Assembly: GCA_921293015.1 (NCBI GenBank) | Contig: OV121090.1 | Span: 310,001-374,000, forward strand | Length of the DNA: 64,000 nt | Reading direction: 5' to 3' | Source of the DNA: Phorcus lineatus | Taxonomy: Eukaryota; Mollusca; Gastropoda; Trochida; Trochidae | The notes under the pieces: generated by a model | Seen by the model: the letters and a program-made list of their open reading frames with translations, nothing else | Databases searched by the model: none | Told to the model about the DNA's origin: nothing | Part shown: positions 1 to 10,517 of the stretch, in pieces | Numbering within the stretch: the first letter of the stretch is position 1 | Layout of the letters: the number at the start of each line of letters is the position of its first letter | Translations under genes and position numbers: made by a program

Positions 1-480
1 ACATTTCACTTCCTGTACACAGAGATAACTATATAACACATCCTGTACACAGAAATAACTACATTTCACTTCCTGTACACAGAGATAACTACATAACACA
101 TCCTGTACACAGAAATAACTACATAACACATCCTGTACAAAAAAATAACTACATAACACATCCTTGACACAGAAATAACTACATAACACATCCTTGACAC
201 AGAAATAACTACATTTCACTTCCTGTACACAGAAATAACTACATAACACATCCTTGACACAGAAATAACTACATTTCACTTCCTGTACACAGAAATAACT
301 ACATAACACATCCTTGACACAGGAATAACTACATAACACATCCTTGACACAGAAATAACTACATTTCACTTCCTGTACACAGAAAACAACTACTAATCAC
401 TTCTTGTACACAGGAATATACTCAACACTTCCTGTACACAAGAAAAAACTTCATATTACTTCCTGGAAATAGACAACAAC
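1..480. repeat. 30-bp tandem repeat array
   Basis: About sixteen copies of a 30-base unit alternate between two variants, one starting ACATAACACATCC and one starting ACATTTCACTTCC, each ending in CAGAAATAACT or close to it. The copies are near identical at the left and decay towards 480. The array runs off the left edge, so its full length is unknown. It lies just downstream of the last visible exon of the minus-strand LOTUS-like gene, so it could be intronic or 3' flanking sequence of that gene. Confidence 0.95.
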
Positions 481-646
481 TGCATAACGCTTTATAATGG
501 AACATTTACATGAACTCCGGTGATGGAGACAATTCTTCAAATGTGGAGATTATCAAGCCACTAGTAACACATGGACACAAGGAACCATGTGCCACCACAT
601 TTCAATTCAAAAAGTCTCACTTTAAGATACATTGGTATATGCTTAC
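481..646. other. Intron start of the LOTUS-like gene, no other feature seen
   Basis: Sequence between the repeat array and the 5' splice site at 646. On the minus strand it opens with GTAAGC, a normal intron start. No further exon is recognised here. Confidence 0.6.
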
Positions 647-3420
647 CTTTTGATGGGGGTTGTCTTGCGGCAGAGTTGTCTTCTCTTGTGGAAGTCTCCT
701 GACTGGGAGGTGAAGGAGGAGCAAGGAGTTCCATGGCTGACTCCTCAAGGGTCGTGTTTCCAACACAAATGGCCAAATGAAAGAGCAGTGCAGCAATCTG
801 ATCACCCTGAATGGTCAACAGGAAGCTGTTGATTGACCCCTCCATCTGTTTATGACGTTTCATCTGAGCTCTCGTGTCCGGGGCATCGATCGACATTAGC
901 AGCTGAAACTTCTGGAATATTTCCATGATGGCAACCTCAGGTTTGAGTTGAAGATAATGACCTCTGACCTCAGATTCTCCATCCTCACCTTGCTGTAGGA
1001 CGACTGCGCGGAACTTCTTGAACGCTACGTGTAAATCCTTCTTGAACTCCTCTTTGAAACCTTCTGTGATTCCTCTCCGAGTAGCGGCGGCATCTCGCTG
1101 CGACTTTTTCAACATCTGAATAAAAGTTATTTCAAACAGAAGCAAAAATGAAAGTCTTCTTACAAAAATACACATTTCTTGATAATGTATTTCAGTTTGT
1201 GTTAGATTTAACATTATATCTATTAATTTATCATGTATTAAAAGGCGCATGTTTCCATACATACATACATACATACACTCCAGTCCAACATTTAATCTCA
1301 CAAGTTCTACTGAGCTTGTTGATCAAAATTCTATTCATACATTCTAATTTTCTTAAATCAAAATGTTTAAACCATTCATCATATTGCAATGATAATTTCT
1401 TTATTATACAATGTTTAGGCCATATTTTAATTCCAATTCAAAAAAACTTGCAATTGCAATAGACAAATTTAGTTATCTACTGTATGATAAGACCAACCTG
1501 CACACTGAGTGGGAGACTGCGGATACGAAGTCCAAGCTGGTAGGCATTATCAAAGTTGTACACCTCCACCAAGTAGTTCATAAATGGCTCAAACTCAATC
1601 TTTTCTGCCCACTTGTTGTACTTTGAGAGGTAGTCGCGCAAATGTTCCAGCAGATCCATTGTTGTGATCTCCGGGATTTCCTCGTCACAAGGGAACTTGA
1701 ACATGTCGTACACCATGGGCAGTCTCTGGAGAGGACCGAGCTTCAGCGACTCAAAGTTGTCTGCCTTGTCCTTGGTGAACTCTCTCATGCATTCCGAGAG
1801 TTCGTAAAGCGTGCAGACAGATCTCGACTTGACAAAGGCCTGCACATACATGTTTACTTTGCAGAGGAGTCTGTTATGTTCATTGACGGAGGGAAGTTGA
1901 TCAACGTGCCGAATATTGATATCATACAGACCCCGTATATTGTAACGCTGACATAAGAGTTTCTCTATTCTTGGAATAGACACATGCTCGTTAGCATCAG
2001 CTAGTACAGCAATGCACTCCTTAGCTATGATGTCCACCTGCTCTCTGGACGGAATACCCCGACTGAAGGGCACCTGCGATACGCTGATATCCTTCCGCTG
2101 TAGACGGGAAGATGTCCGGGACTGATCTGATTGTCGGTCTCGAGATGAACTCCTATCTCGGGGCGTGCTTGATCTCTCATGTGATCCTGAACTCGAGCCA
2201 GAAGGAGATGGAGTGACTCGTGGTGAACTCATCTGTGCCTGCTGTTGAGCTTGTTGGCTGATTAGAGGGTTCATCTGAGCTTGTTGGTTGATGTGAGGGT
2301 TCATCTGAGCTTGTTGGTTGATGTGAGGGTTTATTTGAGGATTCATGAAAGCAGGTTGTGGAACTCCCCTGTGTACTGCAGCAAGCCCTGTCTGACCTTG
2401 AGGAGCCTGTCCAGACACTGGCTGGAACATTCTCAGCAATGGCAGAGGTCGGGGGGGCTGAGGGTGTAACATCATCAAGGGAGGGATTTGTGGTGAACTT
2501 TGACCTGGTTGCTGCATGAATGGAGCCCCTGTCACGTTAACGAGCTGGGGAATGGTAAGCTGTGTTTGCGATGTTGATGAAGCAGAACGATTTTCCTTCT
2601 GGACTGAGTTGATGAATGTTCGTGTCTTCTCTAATATGGCGTCGCTGTCAGATGAATCGTCATCAGATGAGGAGATTCGGTCGTGAGAGGTTTTTCCTAT
2701 CCCAGGTGCCATTGATGATAAACCCTGTCCCCATTTCGGAAGTGGTGGTTTCTTTTGTACCTTTTCACTTTTAAGAAGCAAATAAGGTACACCACTTATT
2801 GTCTGTTCTTCAATGACATCTGTAAATCTTTCTATAACATCAGCCATCTTGGAAACTCCATAGTCGGATCCTTTAGGTGTTGTTTTGTACTCGCGTTGAT
2901 AGTGACCCCACAACTGACTCTTATTAATTTGACCATGTTTCTTCAAGAGTTTGACAATGGATTCTTTCAGGTTTTCAAACTTCTCTTGCCGAGAGATTGG
3001 TTTTGAAGCAGACGTGTCCAATGACAGGAAGGAGTCTGAACTTGGACCAGTCTTAGATGACCCCTGACCTCTGACATTTCGAGATGGTGTTGTAGTTTTC
3101 TTCTTTGCTCCTTGTGATGACAGGAGAGATGGGAAATCTTCTTCATCAGTGGACACAATTTCTGACTCGGAAGTCACACCTTGTGGTTTTAGCTTTATCA
3201 GGACATCAGAACCGACTTTGAATTCTAAATATAAGTCTTGTATCAGGGGAAACATCTGCGACATCTTCCCAAAACCATAATCGCTTGCACTAGGCGACTT
3301 GCCGAGTCTCTTCGCGACAAAGTTCCATAGATGGTCGCGTTTTATACCCTTTGGATTGTCTTGCAGGACTTTTCTGACGATATCTTTCAACCGCTTTCTC
3401 TTAGCGTCCATCTTTAGTCT
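647..3420 (-). CDS. Putative LOTUS (OST-HTH) domain protein, 3' part missing
   Basis: Two coding exons are visible on the minus strand. The first is 3420-1498, with a TTTTATTACAG acceptor at its 5' edge and the start codon at 3411. The second is 1115-647, acceptor TTTATTCAG, donor GTAAGC. They join in phase 0 and give about 794 residues before the gene leaves the window. Residues 1-75 and about 145-215 each read as a small winged-helix repeat with the pattern DYGFGKM or DYGVSKM followed by a hydrophobic strand, resembling LOTUS/OST-HTH domains of germline RNA regulators such as TDRD5, TDRD7 and MARF1. A similar pattern (LKLGPLQRLP) recurs near residue 560. Between them is a Ser-rich linker, a Pro/Gln-rich segment, and a ten-residue repeat NPHINQQAQM at about residues 365-390. 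The acceptor upstream of the ATG implies a 5' noncoding exon further right, not identified. LOTUS assignment is by pattern; RNA or Vasa binding is inference. Confidence 0.6.
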
Positions 3421-3646
3421 CTGTAATAAAATGACTAAATGAGAGAAACAATAGCACAATCATCAGTGGAAATCATTCTTAAGAGGGATGAAAGGTGTGT
3501 GTGTGGGGGGGGGGGGGGGGGGTGTCTTCTTCCTTCTATGCAAATTATCTATAAATTTCTTCCAAAAGGGCGAGAGGGAAGTTGAAACTTTTGAACCTTT
3601 CTGGGATTTACCTTAGATCTGATTATCTTGGACGTTCTACTCTAAA
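3421..3646. other. 5' side of LOTUS-like gene, with an 18-base G run
   Basis: Begins with the branch and acceptor region of the intron before the first coding exon. A homopolymer of 18 G follows GTGTGTGT at 3505-3522. No coding signal. Confidence 0.7.
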
Positions 3647-5487
3647 AATGTATTGTTTATTAGACATTGTTTCACTTACACTTGTGAACTTACACAATGT
3701 ATTGTTTATTAGACATTGTTTCACTTACACTTGTGAACTTACACAATGGATTTATCTATTATTGTTTATTAGACATTGTTTCACTTACACTTGTGAACTT
3801 ACACAATGGATCTATCTATTATTGTTTATTAGACATTGTTTCACTTACACTTGTGAACTTACACAGTGGATTTATCTATTATTGTTTATTAGGCATTGTT
3901 TCACTTACACTTGTGAACTTACACAGTGGATTTATCTATTATTGTTTATTAGTCATTGTTTCACTTACACTTGTGAACTTACACAGTGGATTTATCTATT
4001 ATTGTTTATTAGGCATTGTTTCACTTACACTTGTGAACTTACACAGTGGATTTATCTATTATTGTTTATTAGGCATTGTTTCACTTACACTTGTGAACTT
4101 ACACAATGGATTTATCTATTATTGTTTATTAGGCATTGTTTCACTTACACTTGTGAACTTACACAGTGGATTTATCTATTATTGTTTATTAGGCATTGTT
4201 TCACTTACACTTGTGAACTTACACAGTGGATTTATCTATTATTGTTTATTAGACATTGTTTCACTTACACTTGTGAACTTACACAATGGATTTATCTATT
4301 ATTGTTTATTAGACATTGTTTCACTTACACAAATGTATTGTTTATCAGGCATTGTTTCACTTACACTTGTGAACTTACACAAATGTATTGTTTATTAGGC
4401 ATTGTTTCACTTACACTTGTGAACTTACACAAATGTATTGTTTATTAGACATGGTTTCACTTACACTTGTGAACTTACACAATGTATTGTTTATTAGACA
4501 TTGTTTCACTTACACTTGTGAACTTACACAAATGTATTGTTTATTAGGCATTGTTTCACTTACACTTGTGAACTTACACAAATGTATTGTTTATTAGACA
4601 TTGTTTCACTTACACTTGTGAACTTACACAAATGTATTGTTTATTAGGCATTGTTTCACTTACACTTGTGAACTTACACAGTGGATTTATCTATTATTGT
4701 TTATTTGACATTGTTTCACTTACACTTGTGAACTTACACAGTGGATTTATCTATTATTGTTTATTAGACATTGTTTCACTTACACTTGTGAACTTACACA
4801 ATGGATTTATCTATTATTGTTTATTAGACATTGTTTCACTTACACTTGTGAACTTACACAGTGGATTTATCTATTATTGTTTATTAGGCATTGTTTCACT
4901 TACACTTGTGAACTTACACAGTGGATTTATCTATTATTGTTTATTAGGCATTGTTTCACTTACACTTGTGAACTTACACAATGGATTTATCTATTATTGT
5001 TTATTAGACATTGTTTCACTTACACTTGTGAACTTACACAATGGATTTATCTATTATTGTTTATTAGACATTGTTTCACTTACACAAATGTATTATCAGG
5101 CATTGTTTCACTTACACTTGTGAACTTACACAAATGTATTGTTTATTAGGCATTGTTTCACTTACACTTGTGAACTTACACAAATGTATTGTTTATTAGG
5201 CATTGTTTCACTTACACTTGTGAACTTACACAATAGTATTGTTTATTAGGCATTGTTTCACTTACACTTGTGAACTTACACAAATGTATTGTTTATTAGG
5301 CATTGTTTCACTTACACTTGTGAACTTACACAAATGTATTGTTTATTAGGCATTGTTTCACTTACACTTGTGAACTTACACAAATGTATTGTTTATTAGG
5401 CATTGTTTCACTTACACTTGTGAACTTACACAAATGTATTGTTTATTAGGCATTGTTTCACTTACACTTGTGAACTTACACAATGGA
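3647..5487. repeat. Minisatellite with 60-bp and 50-bp unit forms
   Basis: More than thirty near-identical copies of a unit built around TTCACTTACACTTGTGAA. Two lengths occur: a 60-base form containing GGATTTATCTATT between units, and a 50-base form lacking it. They are arranged in blocks: 60-mers from about 3718 to 4318, 50-mers to about 4690, 60-mers to about 5070, then 50-mers to 5487. A shortened unit lies at both transitions (about 4320 and 5080), which suggests that a whole block was duplicated. Long open frames here exist only because 60 is a multiple of three. Confidence 0.97.
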
Positions 5488-6463
5488 TTGAACTACATGC
5501 TGACGCTGACCTTCAGGTGGAATAAAAAACTTAACAAATTACCAGCACACCGATCGTTTTCATTGGTTCACAACAACCAATTAAATGCCAAGAAAATGTG
5601 TAACTCCCATGTGACTTACAGGAAAAATATGACCTGTGTCCAACTCCCATATGATTAACACAGGACTGAACATACTCAGAAACATGAGTGTTTTCACTAT
5701 ATAGAAGTTCCTTCCGAAAGATTATGCTTTTGTTATGTATTTAATATCTGATACCATAAAGACCTTAAAAATAACTCCATTACATATATAATTTTTATAA
5801 GCTATGAAAGAATATACTCTTAAAAAATTATGATATGAGTGAAAATAATTCAGAGGTTTCATATAATATAATATATATTCACATAATATGAAAGTAGAAA
5901 CAGGTATTGAATAGTGTTCTTGCTACTTACTTCTCCTTTCTATTGCATTCTATGGCTATTCATGGATATCAGTTGAAGAGTTCAGAGAAATGTCTTTCTT
6001 ATCACATAATATGTAAAGCATGTAATTCAATATCACTCCTACTAAAAAAAATTCACACAAAAACGTGTTAAGAGTAACAGGACTCCAGATAATTTTTTGG
6101 ACTCAGGGGTATTTCACTCCTCAAAATAAAAATTGAGGAGTAAAAATACAACATGAAGGGACAAGGAGTAATTCAAGGTTTATCGTTATCAGATCCTCAT
6201 TCCAAGTTAGCGTCTTTTTCGATGTTAGTAGTTGATTACATTTTCCACCCGTTTAATCTGTAAATAAACGAATGATTTCTCTTCGACCAAATAAAAACTC
6301 ATACAGTTTAGCATTAAGTTGGCTACCGTTTGAAATGTAAAGAACAAACATGTAGAAAGAAACTTTATTTTGAGAAGTGGCGATCACTCCTGTAAACAAA
6401 TATCTGACTTGTATTATGGGAAAATTGTGCGTATCTGTCACTCATTGATTTCATTTTTAATGC

Positions 6464-6500
<37 letters not shown>

Positions 6501-8130
6501 TTACCCGTGCCTATTTTACGCAGATACACATCTTATCTGGAGCCCTGGAGTAAGAAAATTTCAAATGATAACAACATCAAAATATCACATTAGCTTCAAC
6601 ATCTTAATAATCAAAGAATCTATTTAAAACTGCAGTTGGCTTGAGCACATGACGTGTCAGACTGAACAAGTAACTTCCTGGATGACTTTGATCAAATGTG
6701 TTTCACACATTCACAGATAAGAAATGTGACACTGCCTGTTATTTATTTCTATGACAGACCAGTGACCGTTGGCAAATGGCCACCATTGTTATAGCTTAGC
6801 AAGTTCTAGGAAATACTTGATGAAAGCAGTAAGCACATGGCATCTCTACAATATATCATTTTAGACAACAATATATTAAGCAAAGAATTACTTGATTATT
6901 ACAACAGATCATTAAGGTAAACGTGTCATTCTTAAATTCAAACAGTCAAAATGAAATGTCTCTTGTTGATCTTAAGTTTCTGAAATTAAAATTTTTTTGC
7001 TACATTTTGGGCATAAGAATGCAAATGATGAAAATAGTTTAAAAAATAGTCAAACTTTAAGTGCCCCAGGTTGAATAAGATTAATAAAAAGTGCACTCAC
7101 AATTTTAGAAAGTTAAAAATAATTATTACCTTTTACCTTACATAAATAATAGGATAGTAATGTATACTGACTGATGCAATTATTATTCATTTGATATGCC
7201 AATCAGAGAAATATGTGATGTCAATCAGATTTATTATTAGCATGTCAGATACTCTGAGGACTTTATTCAGCATACTCCAGTCATTTGACAATCTAATCAT
7301 TAGAAAGTTTTTCACACCAATGGAAAGCATTTAAACTGGATATAACATGAATTTGCATGTCATGGTTACAGTGTCAATTTGTTTTCTCTATTCTTTATTC
7401 TCTTATGACAGAGATGGATCATTGAAACAAATCTCGCTTGTCATGACTTCTTTTTTTTAAGAATTTCAAACCCAAAGAAACTTGTCCACTGAAGACTTTT
7501 CAAATTTGCTTTCCCTTTTTTCTGAATCATAAAATTTGGTCTGACAACACCAACTTCATTTCTTTTTTCGTATTCATTTAATTTCATTTAAATCAAAAGA
7601 ACCAATCATTCAAAGCTATTTTGATATTTCGCAAAGCTGAATTTAGAACCGCACACAACAGCCTATTTCTGTGGTAAATTTGTATCCAAAAACAATCTTG
7701 TACCTCTGTAAATCTTACCAATACAAACAAACAGAAAAAATTCATAATTTTTTTATCTACTTAATTAGAAGTGACGACTATCTTTGTCTATTAGTAATTT
7801 GCACCAGTGAAAAACAATTTAATTTTTTTTACGATTTTCTAGAATTGGTGATTGTCTCTTTGTACAAATTTGTTTTTGGAAACAAATTTTACCACATTGT
7901 CCCTTTCTGAGAATTCTAAGACAGACGCCAGACTCTGTAAGTATTATACACGTAGCTATATAACATAAATAATGTATGACACAGTCATGTCTGCAAGTTG
8001 ACCATAAATGGGAACTGGGATCTGTCTATGAAGTTTACACAGGTTTATCGAGCCAGGAAACCAGTATAATCATTTCTGGTTCCCTTCCAGGGTTATGCAA
8101 ACAAGATACACAATACTCCAAATATTTAGC
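5488..8130. other. AT-rich noncoding stretch
   Basis: Apart from one miniature transposon at 6078-6547, I see no exon, RNA gene or repeat in this interval. The short open frames are AT-rich and low in complexity. It may be intron or 5' flank of the minus-strand LOTUS-like gene. Confidence 0.6.
6078..6547. mobile_element. Nonautonomous DNA transposon (MITE), CAGG...CCTG ends
   Basis: The left end CAGGACTCCAGATAA and the right end TTATCTGGAGCCCTG are inverted copies of one another. GAGTAA lies directly outside both ends (6072-6077 and 6548-6553), consistent with a target-site duplication. Inside are a perfect 9-bp hairpin (ACTCCTCAA with TTGAGGAGT, near 6115-6142) and a TA dinucleotide run at 6465-6497. 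There is no transposase. A related copy with the same ends lies at 43996-45816. The ends resemble hAT-type elements, but the duplication looks like 6 rather than the usual 8 bases, so the superfamily is uncertain. Confidence 0.75.
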
Positions 8131-8966
8131 AATAAAATATCTAAAAACATCATGAAGTACTTTATCAACATAGTATAATTTCCCTCCTACGATATCCCCT
8201 TCTACAAATTGGATCCTCTGACTAAAACACCTCTCCTACAAAATCTCTGCTTCAATGGTTCAATGTAAAGCACAAGGCAAATAAGACCCGATGGACACAG
8301 CAAAAACTCAAAGCTCTTTCATAAGCGGCCCAACACATAACTCACAGCAAGAGCTCATGGTCAAAAGGGCTTTGCTTACACATATGGTAAAATATTCATA
8401 AGAACAATTTAATTTCAACAATTAAACAAAACAAATCATTAATACTTACATGTCATTACAACTCCAGAACTAAAGCGTAGATAAAAAGAGGTCCTAGTCC
8501 TCTCTCCAAGAAATTCTTCGTCGCAATAATAAGAACAAGTTAGACAGTGGATACGTATTTCCGCTGCGCGTTTGGCTTCAATTTAAAATGTACTCGCTAT
8601 CAATGTAACATGTCTCTGATTTTCAAACACACTAGGTTTATCTCCTAAATAAAATATCTAAACACATCATGAAGTACTTTATCAACATAGTATAATTTCC
8701 CTCCTACGATATCCCCTTCTACAAATTGGATCCTCTGACTAAAACACCTCTCCTACAAAATCTCTGCTTCAATGGTTCAATGTAAAGCACAAGGCAAATA
8801 AGACCCGATGGACAAAGCAAAAACTCAAAGCTCTTTCATAAGCGGCCCAACACATAACTCACTGCAAGAGCTCATGGTCAAAAGGACTTTGCTTACACAT
8901 ACTGTTAAATATTCATAAGAACAATTTAATTTCAACAATTAAACAAAACAAATCATTAATACTTAC

Positions 8967-9198
8967 ATGTCATTACAACTCCAGAACTAAAGCGTAGATA
9001 AAAAGAGATCCTAGTCCTCTCTCCAAGAAATTCTTCGTCGCAATAATGAATCTGTTCTGCACTACCGAGAACTGGCATGACGTAGTGAAACTTCCAAGAA
9101 ATATCAACAGTTATTTCCGAAAACGAAAGTAGCTGAGGTTTGTGTTTAGTGATAAGGCACAACAAAAGAAGAATGCTATTCCATAATATATACGTCAT
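8967..9198 (-). CDS. Possible first coding exon with signal peptide, unidentified gene
   Basis: On the minus strand an ATG at 9198 opens a 77-codon frame ending at a good 5' splice site, ACAT followed by GTAAGT, at 8967/8966. The first 20 residues are hydrophobic (WNSILLLLCLI), like a signal peptide or signal anchor. The rest is a mixed soluble segment with PVLGSAEQIHYC and EEFLGERTRISF. I do not recognise the family. The same exon recurs at 9963-10161 without its ATG, and in truncated form near 8460-8530. No partner exon was found to the left. If this exon were spliced to the acceptor at 3421 of the LOTUS-like gene, the join would read TAG at once, so it could also serve as a noncoding leader there. 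Real coding status is unproven. Confidence 0.3.
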
Positions 9199-9347
9199 TA
9201 ATCAAGTAATCATCATTGCGAAATAATCAAACTGACACATCAAAGACTGCGTCAAGGACATGGCCGACTCACACAATAGCTGTAGACAAAGTTAGATGAT
9301 CCCCACTTCGTTAGTAGAACCGACCATTTGAGAACCATGCGAAGGTT

Positions 9348-9356
9348 ACTTCCGGT
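9348..9356. promoter_or_regulatory. ETS-like site in the second module copy
   Basis: ACTTCCGGT matches the core bound by ETS-family factors such as GABPA, common near start sites of TATA-less promoters. It lies 150 bases upstream of the minus-strand ATG at 9198 and is repeated at the same place in the next module. Confidence 0.4.
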
Positions 9357-9962
9357 AAAAACAAGAAAAACTACACGCACAGTTACGATGCGCAATCTTG
9401 TTACCGCTATCAGCATTTATATGTACTTTATTGATTTTCTTTTCACGCGAAGATTGAATTATTTGTTTCACAAGTTTTCTTTTTTAACATCAATTAGCCT
9501 GCATATGACATCTTTTTTAGTAGAACAAGTTAGACAGAGGATACGTATTTCCGCTGCGCGTTCGGCTTCAATTTAAAATTTACTCGCTATCAATCCAGTA
9601 TAACATGTCTCTGATTTTCAAACACACTAGGTTTATCTCCAAAATAAAATATCTAAAAAACATCATGAATTACTTTATTAACATAGTATAATTTCCCTCC
9701 TACGATATCCCCTTCTACAAATTGGATCCTCTGACTAAAACACCTCTCCTACAAAATCTCTGCTTCAATGGTTCAATGTAAAACACAAGGCAAATAAGAC
9801 CCGATGGACAAAGCAAAAACTCAAAGCTCTTTCATAAGCGGCCCAACACATAACTCACTGCAAGAGCTCATGGTCAAAAGGGCTTTGCTTACACATACTG
9901 TAAAATATTCATAAGAACAATTTAATTTCAACAATTAAACAAAACAAATCATTAATACTTAC

Positions 9963-10161
9963 ATGTCATTACAACTCCAGAACTAAAGCGTAGATAAAAA
10001 GAGATCCTAGTCCTCTCTCCAAGAAATTCTTTGTCGCAGTAATGAATTTGTTCTGCACTACCGAGAACTGGCATGACGTAGTGAAACTTCCAAGAAATAT
10101 CAACAGTTATTTCCGAAAACGAAAGTAGCTGAGGTTTGTGTTTAGTGATAAGGCACAACAA
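9963..10161 (-). pseudogene. Second copy of the exon, start codon lost
   Basis: This is the same exon as at 8967-9198, in the next module. The frame and the GTAAGT donor are kept, but the upstream ATG is changed to ATA, so translation could only begin at an internal Met. Over this span one residue differs from the other copy by eye (D to K codon change at the DEEFLG motif reads DKEFLG). Confidence 0.45.
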
Positions 10162-10343
10162 AAGAAGAAGGCTATTCCATAATATATACGTTATTTATCA
10201 AGTAATCATCATTGTGAAATAATCAAACTGACACATCAAAGACTGCGTCATGGACATGGCCGACTCACACAATAGCTGTAGACAAAGTTAGATGATCCCC
10301 ACTTCGTTAGTAGAACCGACCATTTGAGAACCATGCGAAGGTT

Positions 10344-10352
10344 ACTTCCGGT
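10344..10352. promoter_or_regulatory. ETS-like site in the third module copy
   Basis: ACTTCCGGT again, at the position equivalent to 9348-9356, conserved between module copies. Confidence 0.4.
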
Positions 10353-10517
10353 AAAAACAAGAAAAACTAGACGCACAGTTACGATGCGCAATCTTGTTAC
10401 CGCTATCAGCATTTATATGTACATTATTGATTTTCTTTTTACGCGAAGATTGAATTAATTGTTTCACAAGTTTTCTTTTTTAACATCATTTAGCCTGCAT
10501 ATGACGTCTTTTTTAGT

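Larger units (their letters stand above)
8131..10517. repeat. About 1-kb tandem module, two full copies and one partial
   Basis: Three aligned copies are visible: a partial copy at about 8131-8531, a full copy at 8532-9522 and another at 9523-10517, with a period near 990 bases. Each contains the same block starting AATAAAATATCTAAA. The partial copy lacks roughly the middle 500 bases and jumps from GTCGCAATAAT straight to the common right end AACAAGTTAGACAG. Divergence between copies is only a few per cent by eye. The full copies contain an ETS-like site and an open first-exon-like segment on the minus strand. Confidence 0.95.

Noticed and set aside
1-480. CRISPR-like array
   Set aside because: Units are directly adjacent with no unique spacers, and this is an animal genome; it is a simple tandem repeat.
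1142-1626. Plus-strand frames near the LOTUS-like exons
   Set aside because: AT-rich, overlap the intron and exon ends of the minus-strand gene, and have no recognisable content.
3582-5149. Long plus-strand open frames with repeating CLLDIVSLTLVNLH or RHCFTYTCELTQ peptides
   Set aside because: They are translations of the minisatellite in several frames at once; the unit length of 60 keeps frames open without selection.
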